A stretch of 64,000 bases of DNA, from NCBI GenBank assembly GCA_017398105.1, contig JAFQHF010000176.1, positions 1 through 64,000 of the forward strand. Reading direction: 5' to 3'. This document shows, piece after piece, positions 16,659 to 24,536 of this stretch. Every line of letters begins with the position of its first letter. Within the stretch, counting starts at the first letter, position 1. Made by a program: the position numbers and the translations under genes. Source of the DNA: Oscillospiraceae bacterium (GTDB taxonomy: Bacteria > Bacillota_A > Clostridia > Oscillospirales > Oscillospiraceae). Under the pieces are notes generated by a model. It searched no databases, was not told the origin of the DNA, and worked only from the letters and a program-made list of their open reading frames with translations.

Positions 16659-17687
16659 TTGAAGATCATACTGGATGCAATGGGCGGCGATCTGGCCCCG
16701 GAAGCTCCCGTAATGGGCGCAATCGATGCTGCCAAGGCTTACGGTGCGGAAATCGTGCTGGTTGGCCGGGGCGAAGAAATTCTGAATGTTCTGAAGAAAA
16801 ACGGCATTGAAAATCTGCCTGATGGCATTGAAATTGCCCATGCCGAGGACATTGTGGACATGCACGATGATCCCGGCTCCGTGATCCACAAGCGGAAAAA
16901 TTCCTCCATGGTCATCGGCACCAGGATGCTGGCGGAGGGCAAGGGCGATGCGTTTGTTTCTGCCGGTTCCACCGGCGCGCTGCTGACCTGTGCAACCCTG
17001 ATCGCCAAGCGTGTCAGAGGTATCCGCCGGGCAGCCATGGCACCCTCCATGCCCACCAAGGCCGGCGGCAAGGTCATTATCTGCGACTGCGGCGCCAACG
17101 CAGAATGCACGGCAGAATTTTTGCTCCAGTTCGGCATTGTGGCGTCTGCCTATTCCAAGTATACCCTGGGCGTTCAGAACCCCAGAGTGGGTCTGCTGAA
17201 CATCGGCACCGAGGACAGCAAAGGCACCCAGCTGCAGAAGGATGCCTATGCGCTGCTGACGGATGCGGCCGGCAAGGGCCTGATCAACTTTGTGGGCAAC
17301 GTGGAAGCCCGCAGCGTGCCTCTGGGTGAGGTGGATGTGGTTGTCTGCGACGGCTTCAGCGGCAATGTACTGATTAAGTCCATCGAAGGTACTGCCATCT
17401 TTATGGGCAGCCTGCTGAAAAAGATGTTCAAGAAGAATCTGGGCTCCAAGATCGGCTATCTGCTGTGCAAGAGCGGTGTCAGCGACATGATGAAGCTGAT
17501 GGACTCCCGGGAGATCGGCGGCACGCAGTTTTTGGGCATTAAGAAGCCCGTGATCAAGGCCCACGGCAATTCTGACCGGCTGGCCTTCCGCAATGCCGTG
17601 AAGCAGGCTATGGTTGCGGCTCAGAGCAATTTTACCGAGCAGCTGGAAAAGGATCTGGCGGCCATGAAGGAGAGTGCAGCCCAATGA
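16659..17687 (+). CDS. plsX: Phosphate acyltransferase PlsX
   Basis: A 342-residue enzyme converting acyl-ACP to acyl-phosphate, the first step of PlsX/PlsY phospholipid synthesis. It begins MKIILDAMGGDLAPEAPV, the family start, and contains GSTGALL, the NVEARSVPLGEVDVVVCDGF region and GNVLIKSIEG. The start is TTG 16659, preceded by GAGGTGGAG a few bases upstream; no ATG is better placed. It overlaps rnc by 4 nt (ATGA). In many Firmicutes acpP lies between plsX and rnc; here it is absent. Confidence 0.95.
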   Translation: MKIILDAMGGDLAPEAPVMGAIDAAKAYGAEIVLVGRGEEILNVLKKNGIENLPDGIEIAHAEDIVDMHDDPGSVIHKRKNSSMVIGTRMLAEGKGDAFVSAGSTGALLTCATLIAKRVRGIRRAAMAPSMPTKAGGKVIICDCGANAECTAEFLLQFGIVASAYSKYTLGVQNPRVGLLNIGTEDSKGTQLQKDAYALLTDAAGKGLINFVGNVEARSVPLGEVDVVVCDGFSGNVLIKSIEGTAIFMGSLLKKMFKKNLGSKIGYLLCKSGVSDMMKLMDSREIGGTQFLGIKKPVIKAHGNSDRLAFRNAVKQAMVAAQSNFTEQLEKDLAAMKESAAQ

Positions 17688-18370
17688 TCAAGGATCTGGA
17701 AACCGCCATCGGTTACCGGTTTCAAAATATACAGCTGCTGCAGAATGCACTGACCCATTCCTCTTATGCCAATGAACGCTGGCACAACAGTCTGCTCAGC
17801 AACGAGCGGCTGGAATTTCTGGGGGACAGCGTGCTGGGAATGCTGGTGGCGGAATACCTGTTCCGGAATTTTCCCAATCGTCCGGAGGGCGAGCTGACCC
17901 GGATGCGGGCAGATATGGTCTGCGAGCAGACCCTGGCAGCGGCGGCCAACCGGATCGGCCTGGGAAAGCATCTGCTGCTGGGCCACGGCGAAGAGCAGGG
18001 CGGAGGAAGAAAGCGCAATTCCATTCTGGCTGATGCCATGGAATCTGTGATCGCAGCCTGCTTCCTGGATGGCGGCATTGAGGCGGCGCTGAAGGTGGTG
18101 CAGCAGTTTATTCTGGTGGAAGTGCCCGTGACGAAGCTGCACAATGCCGATTATAAGACCCAGCTTCAGGAACTGGTGCAGCAGAAGAAGAATCAGGTGC
18201 TGTCCTATGCCCTGGTAGGGCAGTCCGGCCCCGACCACGACAAGAAGTTTGATGTGGAGGTTTCCCTGAACGGAACCGTTGTGGGAAGCGGCTCCGGCAG
18301 CAGCAAGAAGCGCGCCGAGCAGGATGCTGCCCGCGCTGCCATTGAAAAGCTGTTTCCGAAGCATGTGTAA
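17684..18370 (+). CDS. rnc: Ribonuclease III
   Basis: A 228-residue double-strand RNA endonuclease processing rRNA precursors and structured mRNA. The RNase III signature NERLEFLGDSVLGMLVAEYL (about residues 42-61) holds the catalytic Glu and Asp, with a second acidic pair in LADAMESVIAA near 115-125. A double-stranded-RNA-binding domain fills the C-terminal third (DYKTQLQELVQQKK to the end). It is translationally coupled to plsX. In many Firmicutes rnc is followed by smc and ftsY; here those genes are about 41.6 kb downstream. Confidence 0.95.
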   Translation: MIKDLETAIGYRFQNIQLLQNALTHSSYANERWHNSLLSNERLEFLGDSVLGMLVAEYLFRNFPNRPEGELTRMRADMVCEQTLAAAANRIGLGKHLLLGHGEEQGGGRKRNSILADAMESVIAACFLDGGIEAALKVVQQFILVEVPVTKLHNADYKTQLQELVQQKKNQVLSYALVGQSGPDHDKKFDVEVSLNGTVVGSGSGSSKKRAEQDAARAAIEKLFPKHV

Positions 18371-18391
18371 GCTATCATTTTCCTGACAGCA

Positions 18392-18414
18392 GGGGCCGGT
18401 TTTGTGCCGGTCCC
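18392..18414 (+). terminator. Hairpin after rnc
   Basis: GGGGCCGG (18392-18399) pairs with CCGGTCCC (18407-18414), one G-T wobble, across a 7-nt T-rich loop. The tail TGTAATTATG is poor in Ts, so termination may be partial. It marks the left edge of the block separating rnc from smc. Confidence 0.5.
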
Positions 18415-18466
18415 TGTAATTATGGGAGCGTTTCTTTGTCAAAACCGCTTATTTCAGAGGGGTGCG

Positions 18467-18495
18467 TTGACAAAAACGTGAAAATAAGGTAGAAT
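18467..18495 (+). promoter_or_regulatory. Promoter of the sugar kinase gene
   Basis: TTGACA (18467-18472), 17 bp, TAGAAT (18490-18495). This is a near-consensus housekeeping promoter 49 bp before the start codon. Confidence 0.8.
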
Positions 18496-18543
18496 AAGCG
18501 GGATAAAACATTCTATCATTAACGAAACAGAGAGGAGAAGAGC

Positions 18544-19638
18544 ATGGATCTGCATGATAAGCTGCTGGAAATCAGCAGACTCTTCCGAATCGACTACGAA
18601 TATCTGGGTTACGAGACCATTCAGATGGGCAACGTGAACCGTACATATAAAGTCAACTTTATGCTGCCTGAGGGAAAGCCCAAGTCCTTCCTGGTGCAGA
18701 ACGTCAATACCTATGCCTTCCGCAATCCCATCGGCCTGATGGATAATATTGACAAGGTAACAGAACATATCCGCGCCAAGAAGCCCGGCCAGCTGGCGCT
18801 GCATTTCCACCATACCGCAGACCGCAAGACTTATGTGGTGGACGGTAAGAATTTCTGGCGGATGACCAATTATGTGCCTTCCATTACCTTTGATACGGTA
18901 TCGGATCTGGATGTGGTGCGCAATGCCGGCAAGGCCTTTGGCGAATTCCAGATGGATCTGGATGATTTTGACATTGCAGAATTGACGGAGACCATTCCCG
19001 GTTTCCACAATACCCGCCAGCGTTATGAGAAATTCCTGCAGTCCGTGCAGGATGACAAGGCCGGAAGAGCGTCCGAAGTGCAGGAGGAGATTGACTTCCT
19101 GCTGTCCGTGCAGGATCTGGCCTGCACGCTGACGGATCTGCAGCAGGCAGGGGCGCTGCCTCAGCGCGTGACCCATAACGATACCAAGATCAACAATGTG
19201 CTGTTCCATCCGGAAACCAGCAGTGCCATGATCGTTATCGATCTGGATACCGTTATGCCCGGTCTGATCGGCCACGATTTCGGCGATGCCATCCGGTTTG
19301 CTGCCAATTTCGTGGAGGAAGACTGCCGGGATTTGGATCGGGTTGGTGTGAATCTGGACATTTTCCGCGCTTTTGCCGAGGGCTTCCTGTCCATGACCGC
19401 AAAGACCATGACCGAAAAGGAAGTGGAGACCCTGGCTCTGAGCTGCTTTGTGCTGACGGCAGAGCTGGCAACCCGGTTCCTGGCCGACTATTTGGACGGC
19501 GACCTGTACTTCAAGATCCTGTCCCCGGATCATAACCTGGTGCGCACCCGCTGCCAGATCGCACTGGCAAAGGACATGCTGAAGAAGATGGATGAGATGG
19601 AAAAAATCGTCCGGGATTGTGTCGCGGCCGCAAAATGA
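18544..19638 (+). CDS. Phosphotransferase (APH fold), probable N-acetylhexosamine 1-kinase
   Basis: A 364-residue cytosolic kinase of the aminoglycoside-phosphotransferase fold. The Brenner-type catalytic motif is His211-Asn-Asp213 in THNDTKINNVLF, with metal-binding Asp235 in IDLDTVMPGLIGHDFGDAIRF. That stretch closely resembles NahK, which phosphorylates GlcNAc or GalNAc at C1 to feed UDP-sugar salvage. The N-terminal GNVNRTYKVNF nucleotide loop also fits. An antibiotic-resistance role is unlikely because of the NahK-like motif. It has its own promoter and terminator, and its HexNAc-1-phosphate product would be a sensible supply for the polysaccharide locus downstream (inference). Confidence 0.75.
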   Translation: MDLHDKLLEISRLFRIDYEYLGYETIQMGNVNRTYKVNFMLPEGKPKSFLVQNVNTYAFRNPIGLMDNIDKVTEHIRAKKPGQLALHFHHTADRKTYVVDGKNFWRMTNYVPSITFDTVSDLDVVRNAGKAFGEFQMDLDDFDIAELTETIPGFHNTRQRYEKFLQSVQDDKAGRASEVQEEIDFLLSVQDLACTLTDLQQAGALPQRVTHNDTKINNVLFHPETSSAMIVIDLDTVMPGLIGHDFGDAIRFAANFVEEDCRDLDRVGVNLDIFRAFAEGFLSMTAKTMTEKEVETLALSCFVLTAELATRFLADYLDGDLYFKILSPDHNLVRTRCQIALAKDMLKKMDEMEKIVRDCVAAAK

Positions 19639-19680
19639 TATATTCCGTTCCCTTGATTGGGGAAGGGTAACCATGAAACG

Positions 19681-19718
19681 ACCAGTTGAGCGTAACAGCT
19701 TGACTGGTTGCTTTTTTC
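19681..19718 (+). terminator. Terminator after the sugar kinase
   Basis: ACCAGTTGAGC (19681-19691) pairs with GCTTGACTGGT (19698-19708), with G-T wobbles, and is followed by TGCTTTTTTC. Confidence 0.8.
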
Positions 19719-19778
19719 ATTGGCAGACCATACGCTCCATATTCCCGGGTGCAGTGCAATAAAAAATTAGACGACAGG

Positions 19779-19807
19779 TGTAACCTTTGCGTGTGAAATT
19801 CTTACTA
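19779..19807 (+). promoter_or_regulatory. Candidate ECF-type (possibly autoregulated) promoter
   Basis: TGTAACCTTT at 19779-19788 resembles the AAC-containing -35 box recognised by many ECF sigma factors. A -10 element is not certain; CTTACTA lies about 12 bp further on. It is upstream of the ECF sigma gene. Confidence 0.35.
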
Positions 19808-19845
19808 TTAGGGTGAGGAACAAAAATAGAAAGGAGTTGCCTTAA

Positions 19846-20400
19846 GTGGAAGATGCGAAGATCATCGAACTGTTCTTCCAGCGTAACGAACAGGCTGTCA
19901 AGGAGACGGATACTGCCTATGGACGAAAGCTTTATGTCCTGTCTAATAACATCTTGAATAACAGAGAGGATGCGGAGGAAAGCGTGAGTGATACGTATAT
20001 GGAAACCTGGAAATCGATTCCTCCCAAACGCCCTAAGTATTTTTATGCCTTTCTGGCATCCATCTGTCGGAATATATCCTTTAACCGGCTGGACTGGAAG
20101 ATGGCAGCAAAGCGTAATGCCGAGGTAGTGTTCCTGACACAGGAAATGGAAATGTGCATTCCCGATACCCGGCAGGATGCGGAAATGGACAGACGGGAAC
20201 TCAGACGGGTACTGGAACGCTTTCTGGACAGTCTGACAAAGGAAAATCGTCTGATTTTCCTGCGCCGGTACCTCTATGTGGATACGGTAGCAGAAATCGC
20301 AACCCGGTACGGTATCAGTGAGAGCAAAGTGAAAACCCAGCTCCACCGGACAAGAGCCAAGCTCCGCACTTATCTCGCAAAGGAGGGGATCTACGTATGA
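19846..20400 (+). CDS. ECF-type RNA polymerase sigma factor
   Basis: A 184-residue group IV sigma factor. Region 2 (about 20-85) includes NREDAEESVSDTYMETWKSI and FYAFLASICRNISFNRLD, and region 4 (about 120-175) includes LTKENRLIFLRRYLYVDTVA with a helix-turn-helix at YGISESKVKTQLHRTRAKLR. The start is GTG 19846 with AAAGGAG 9 nt upstream. It overlaps the next gene by 4 nt; that gene encodes a membrane DUF4179 protein, the usual anti-sigma partner of this ECF group. The inducing signal is unknown, possibly envelope stress, and it might act on the neighbouring glycan genes. Confidence 0.9.
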   Translation: MEDAKIIELFFQRNEQAVKETDTAYGRKLYVLSNNILNNREDAEESVSDTYMETWKSIPPKRPKYFYAFLASICRNISFNRLDWKMAAKRNAEVVFLTQEMEMCIPDTRQDAEMDRRELRRVLERFLDSLTKENRLIFLRRYLYVDTVAEIATRYGISESKVKTQLHRTRAKLRTYLAKEGIYV

Positions 20401-21590
20401 ACGGAAAGGATTTGCTGATTAGCCTGGGTAACATCAGTCATAAATATTATGAGGAAGCCGAGAACGATAATTTCGTAAAAGCTCAGAAGCGCAAGACCAT
20501 TAGACGTCCCTTGATGGTAGCTGCTATTATTGCACTGACATTATTATTGGTAGGCTGTGCAGTTGCTTATGCGAATGGTTGGTTTGCAGATCTGTTTGCT
20601 GCTCGCAGCGATACACCGTTGACGGATGGACAAGTTTCGTTTATTCAGGAAAACGAGCATGTCATAATGGAAACAAAGACCATTCAGGAATGGAATGTGG
20701 AACTCAAATCAACCATGACAGATGGTAACACCGGTTACATACTCTTTGGAATTACCGCGCCCAGTGATATCGATTTGGAAGCATATGATGAGAATAGCAA
20801 AGCGGATTATACAGCGCCCTTTATCACGCCGGGCAATTACAGTATGAGAGCCGGACATCGGGCGATCGTAATCGCATCTACAGGTTTTTCGGATGAGAAA
20901 CTGAATTTTTATTGGCAAGAGAATGGCTACTGGGAAGCAGACAATGATGGAATCCCCAATACGCTTGATTATATCGTGGAATTACGGTGTGAAAAGCTCT
21001 ACCCGAATAAGGAGATTTTGCTGAAGGAACCCTTTGGCAGCGATATTACCTTCCAGGCAAGATTCTTTGACTTCACGCTGGAATATGAAGATCCGGAGAT
21101 CCGGGAAGCTGTTGAAGCAAAATTAGCAGCACAGGGAGACTCCCTGATTGGCGGAGAAGAACTGCAGGGACTGCACAAATCCGAGGAGCTTGTAGATGGA
21201 GAATGGATTTTTGATGTAACTTTCACAGATACAACAGTGGAAACTTTGCAGCTGATCGACCAACCGATAACTGTGGATGCTCGGGTTCATCACAAAATTG
21301 ACAATGGTACAATGTTCTACGATACTACCTATGGTATAGAGCAAATTCAGATCACCTCTTTTGTTTTATCTCCAATGGGAGCAACCGTGACTTACGAGCA
21401 AGCAGAAGATGTGATTGGTGTGTTCCTTGAGTGGAACGGTAATCAGGGTATTTTTGTTGTTATGAAAGATGGCAGCGAAATTCAGCTAAACAGTGACGGA
21501 ACGGGTTATTCCTGGACATCGAAGGTTCCCATTGTTCTGGATGATGTGGATCATGTGCGTTTGGCCGATGGAACGCAAATCGGAAAATAA
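20397..21590 (+). CDS. DUF4179 domain membrane protein, probable anti-sigma factor
   Basis: A 397-residue single-pass membrane protein. A basic cytoplasmic N-terminus (1-37, with KAQKRKTIRRP) precedes one transmembrane helix (about 39-60, MVAAIIALTLLLVGCAVAYA), then a large extracytoplasmic domain of DUF4179 type. In this family the short N-terminal part holds the partner ECF sigma at the membrane. LVGC looks like a lipobox but lies after a 50-residue lead, so lipidation is unlikely. It is translationally coupled to the sigma gene (ATGA overlap), and a terminator-like hairpin follows. Confidence 0.78.
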   Translation: MNGKDLLISLGNISHKYYEEAENDNFVKAQKRKTIRRPLMVAAIIALTLLLVGCAVAYANGWFADLFAARSDTPLTDGQVSFIQENEHVIMETKTIQEWNVELKSTMTDGNTGYILFGITAPSDIDLEAYDENSKADYTAPFITPGNYSMRAGHRAIVIASTGFSDEKLNFYWQENGYWEADNDGIPNTLDYIVELRCEKLYPNKEILLKEPFGSDITFQARFFDFTLEYEDPEIREAVEAKLAAQGDSLIGGEELQGLHKSEELVDGEWIFDVTFTDTTVETLQLIDQPITVDARVHHKIDNGTMFYDTTYGIEQIQITSFVLSPMGATVTYEQAEDVIGVFLEWNGNQGIFVVMKDGSEIQLNSDGTGYSWTSKVPIVLDDVDHVRLADGTQIGK

Positions 21591-21597
21591 GGACCGT

Positions 21598-21638
21598 AGC
21601 CGGCTTCTCAGGGATGGGAGGTCGGCTTGTTCTTTCTT
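21598..21638 (+). terminator. Terminator after the sigma/anti-sigma pair
   Basis: AGCCGGCTTCTC (21598-21609) pairs with GGGAGGTCGGCT (21616-21627), with G-T wobbles, and is followed by TGTTCTTTCTT. Confidence 0.65.
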
Positions 21639-21742
21639 AGGAGGGTCTAAAGACATTGAGAACCGGTAAGAAACATGCGGGGAAATAAGTAAGAGACAAT
21701 AAGTGTTTTTGTAAGGGAACAGGTGCAAAAGAAAACTTCTTC

Positions 21743-21771
21743 TTGCTGTCTTCGACATGTTGTGTTATAAT
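21743..21771 (+). promoter_or_regulatory. Promoter of the polysaccharide locus
   Basis: TTGCTG (21743-21748), 17 bp, TATAAT (21766-21771). It lies upstream of the inverted-repeat element, so the transcript would start with a leader of about 245 nt containing that element before the first gene at 22022. Confidence 0.65.
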
Positions 21772-21798
21772 AAAATGAACTATGCAGACAATACGCCT

Positions 21799-21966
21799 AT
21801 ACGGGTTTTTTGATAAAACGGCCCGGGCTGTTTTAGTGGGTTGCGAAATCAACCTGCGGCGCAGCCGTAAAAACGAAGTCAATGCGATTCCTTGCCGCTG
21901 TAAGCGGCATGCCATCCGAATGGCACGATAAAATGGCAGCAGGCCATTTTATCAGGAATTTGTATT
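21799..21966. repeat. MITE-like element, copy 3, in the leader of the polysaccharide locus
   Basis: Left end ATACGGGTTTTTTGATAAAA and right end, read in reverse, ATACAAATTCCTGATAAAAT form terminal inverted repeats like those of copies 1 and 2. Stems include AAAACGGCCC with GGGCTGTTTT near the left end and GATAAAATGGC with GGCCATTTTATC near the right end (about 21927-21953). There is no coding potential. Its position between a promoter and the first gene means it is probably transcribed and could affect elongation. Confidence 0.62.
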
Positions 21967-22021
21967 AGTAGTCTGTCTTTTTTCGCACAGTGTTTATTTA
22001 TAGAAGTAAGGTGAGTTTTCG

Positions 22022-23899
22022 ATGGGTTTCAGAAAACAAAACAAAATGACCCTTCCGGAGCTGTACAAAGTGATTTTGATCATGCTGCTGGATGTGCTGG
22101 CAACCTCCGCATCCTTTTTTCTGGGATTGTGGTTTCGGTATGATTTTGCTTTCCAGGAGATGCGTATGGCGCATATCGAGGGCTATATCTCTGCAATTGG
22201 CCCCTGGTGCCTGATCACCCTTGTGGTGTTTGCGCTGTTCCGGCTGTACAGCTGCATCTGGGCCTTTGTCAGTACCCCGGAGGTCTTCCGGATCATTGGT
22301 GCGTATGCGGTGCTAGCAGTTGTGGGCGTGGGCATGTTCCATTTTGACGGAATCATTATGCCCCGCTCCAGTATGGTCATGGGTTATCTGATCAGCTTCG
22401 TCTGCACGGTCGCCATCCGTTTTTCCTATCGCCTGTGGCGTACGGCGCAGCGGAATTTCAGCCATATGACCCATGCATCGGGACTGAAAAATGTGATGCT
22501 CATTGGTGCCGGCGATGCGGGCAGAGCACTGGCTATGGAATTTACCAACAGTGATTTTGTGAAGGATCATCTGACCTGCGTCATCGATGATAATCCCGTC
22601 AAACTGAACAAGCGTCTGTGCGGTGCTCCCATTGTGGGTAACCGCTACGACATTCCCAATGCGGTGAAGCAGTATAAGATCAGCAAGATCATTTTTGCCA
22701 TCCCCAGCTGCAGCGCCAAGGCCCGGAAGGAGATCCTGGATATCTGCACCACCACCGGCTGCGAGGTGCAGATGCTTCCCGGCATTTTCCAGATGGTCAA
22801 CGGCGATGTCAGCGTCAGCAAGCTGCGCAAGGTCGATCCCCAGGATCTTCTTGGCCGTGATCCCATCCGGGTCAACCTGGAGGAGATTTTCGACTATATC
22901 CATGGAAAGACCGTCATGGTCACCGGCGGCGGCGGAAGCATCGGCAGCGAGCTGTGCCGTCAGATTGCCAGCGCCAAGCCGGAGCAGCTGATCATCTTTG
23001 AGATTTACGAAAACAGTGCCTATGATATCCAGATGGAGCTGAGAAGAACCTATCCCGAGCTGAATCTTCAGGTACTCATCGGCTCTGTGCGCAATACCAA
23101 CCGGGTGGACTATGTGATCGGCAAGTACAAGCCTGATCTGATCTTCCACGCGGCAGCCCATAAGCATGTTCCCCTGATGGAGGACAGCCCCAACGAGGCC
23201 ATCAAAAACAACGTCTTCGGAACCTACAAAATGGCGAAGGCTGCCGCAAAATACGGTGTCCGCCGGTTTGTGCTGATTTCCACCGATAAGGCCGTCAATC
23301 CCACCAATATCATGGGCGCAAGTAAGCGGCTGTGCGAGATGGTGGTGCAGATGATGAACCGGGAGAGCAAGACAGAGTTTGTCGCGGTGCGCTTCGGCAA
23401 TGTGCTCGGCTCCAACGGCAGTGTGATCCCCCTGTTTAAGAAGCAGATCGAAGCCGGCGGCCCGGTTACCGTTACCCATCCGGACATTATCCGCTATTTC
23501 ATGACCATTCCCGAGGCGGTCAGCCTGGTGCTGCAGGCGGGCTACTATGCCCGGGGCGGCGAGATTTTTATTCTGGACATGGGTGAGCCCGTCAAGATCG
23601 ACACCATGGCCAGGAATATGATCCGCCTCAGCGGCTATGAGCCGGATGTGGATATCAAGGTGGTCTATACCGGTCTGCGTCCCGGTGAGAAGCTCTACGA
23701 GGAGCTGCTTATGAAGGAAGAGGGCCTGCAGGAGACTGCCAACAAGCTGATCCATATCGGAAAGCCCATCGTCATGGATGACGAGAAGTTCAAGGAGCAG
23801 TTGACCCGCCTGGAAAAAGCCTGCAAGGCAGAAGTGACCAATATGAAGGACATCGTCGCGGAGATGGTGCCCACATATAAGCGTAAAGTTGAAGTTTGA
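22022..23899 (+). CDS. UDP-HexNAc 4,6-dehydratase, CapD/PglF/WbpM type
   Basis: A 625-residue membrane-anchored short-chain dehydrogenase. About four transmembrane helices (20-150) are followed by a first nucleotide-binding fold (LIGAGDAGRALAMEF, near 160-175) and the catalytic dehydratase domain with VTGGGGSIGSEL (300-311). Catalytic residues are Ser420-Thr-Asp422-Lys423 and Met431-x3-Lys435, where the usual SDR tyrosine is replaced by methionine, as in WbpM and PglF. The reaction makes UDP-4-keto-6-deoxy-GlcNAc, the precursor of QuiNAc, FucNAc or diamino sugars. It opens the locus, 20 bp before a PglC-like transferase. Confidence 0.88.
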   Translation: MGFRKQNKMTLPELYKVILIMLLDVLATSASFFLGLWFRYDFAFQEMRMAHIEGYISAIGPWCLITLVVFALFRLYSCIWAFVSTPEVFRIIGAYAVLAVVGVGMFHFDGIIMPRSSMVMGYLISFVCTVAIRFSYRLWRTAQRNFSHMTHASGLKNVMLIGAGDAGRALAMEFTNSDFVKDHLTCVIDDNPVKLNKRLCGAPIVGNRYDIPNAVKQYKISKIIFAIPSCSAKARKEILDICTTTGCEVQMLPGIFQMVNGDVSVSKLRKVDPQDLLGRDPIRVNLEEIFDYIHGKTVMVTGGGGSIGSELCRQIASAKPEQLIIFEIYENSAYDIQMELRRTYPELNLQVLIGSVRNTNRVDYVIGKYKPDLIFHAAAHKHVPLMEDSPNEAIKNNVFGTYKMAKAAAKYGVRRFVLISTDKAVNPTNIMGASKRLCEMVVQMMNRESKTEFVAVRFGNVLGSNGSVIPLFKKQIEAGGPVTVTHPDIIRYFMTIPEAVSLVLQAGYYARGGEIFILDMGEPVKIDTMARNMIRLSGYEPDVDIKVVYTGLRPGEKLYEELLMKEEGLQETANKLIHIGKPIVMDDEKFKEQLTRLEKACKAEVTNMKDIVAEMVPTYKRKVEV

Positions 23900-23918
23900 T
23901 TGGAAAAGAGGGAATTTC

Positions 23919-24536
23919 ATGTATCAGAAATTCGGAAAACGGTTCCTGGATATCCTGCTGTCCGGTCTGGGCATTGTGGTGCTGGCACCGGTGTATCTGC
24001 TGCTGGCCGCTGCCATCAAGATCGATGATCCGGGCCCGGTGTTTTTCCGGCAGAAGCGGGTGGGTATTCACAAGACACATTTCCAGATCCTGAAATTCCG
24101 CACCATGAAAATGGATACACCCAAGGATACGCCCACCCATCTGCTGCAGAATCCGGAGCAGTATATTACCCGGGTCGGCAGAATTCTGAGAAAACTGTCT
24201 CTGGATGAGTTGCCTCAGATTTTCCAGATCTTTACGGGCGAAATGTCCATTATCGGCCCCCGGCCCGCCCTGTGGAATCAGTTTGATCTGATTGCGGAGC
24301 GGGACAAGTATGGTGCCAATGATGTTCGCCCCGGCCTGACGGGCTGGGCCCAGATCAACGGCCGTGATGAGCTGCCCATTGATGTGAAGGCCCGCTTTGA
24401 CGGGGAATACGTGAAGAATCTGAGCTTCCTGTTTGACTGCAAGTGTTTCTTTGGCACCATCACATCGGTTCTGAAATCCGATGGCGTGGTGGAAGGCGGC
24501 ACCGGCCGGCTGGAAAAGGAGAAGAAGGAAAAATGA
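23919..24536 (+). CDS. Small (PglC-like) phosphoglycosyltransferase
   Basis: A 205-residue monotopic enzyme that puts a sugar-1-phosphate on undecaprenyl phosphate. One N-terminal re-entrant hydrophobic segment (about 8-35, DILLSGLGIVVLAPVYLLL) is followed by the catalytic domain: DDPGPVFFRQKRVG, ILKFRTMKMD, LDELPQIFQI (Asp-Glu dyad), IIGPRPAL and RPGLTGWAQINGRD. The minimal size is that of PglC or WreU. ATG 23919 has AGAGGG 6 nt upstream. It sits between a dehydratase and a reductase, so its substrate is probably a UDP-6-deoxy-HexNAc such as QuiNAc (inference). This is the second phosphoglycosyltransferase in the window. Confidence 0.88.
   Translation: MYQKFGKRFLDILLSGLGIVVLAPVYLLLAAAIKIDDPGPVFFRQKRVGIHKTHFQILKFRTMKMDTPKDTPTHLLQNPEQYITRVGRILRKLSLDELPQIFQIFTGEMSIIGPRPALWNQFDLIAERDKYGANDVRPGLTGWAQINGRDELPIDVKARFDGEYVKNLSFLFDCKCFFGTITSVLKSDGVVEGGTGRLEKEKKEK

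Noticed and set aside
13414..17684. Long minus-strand open frames opposite topA, trmFO and plsX
   Set aside because: The plus-strand genes have clear catalytic motifs; the antisense frames have none and no ribosome binding sites that convince.
20548..20560. Lipobox in the DUF4179 protein
   Set aside because: LVGC occurs after a basic cytoplasmic N-terminus of about 38 residues and inside the membrane helix, unlike a signal peptide II site.
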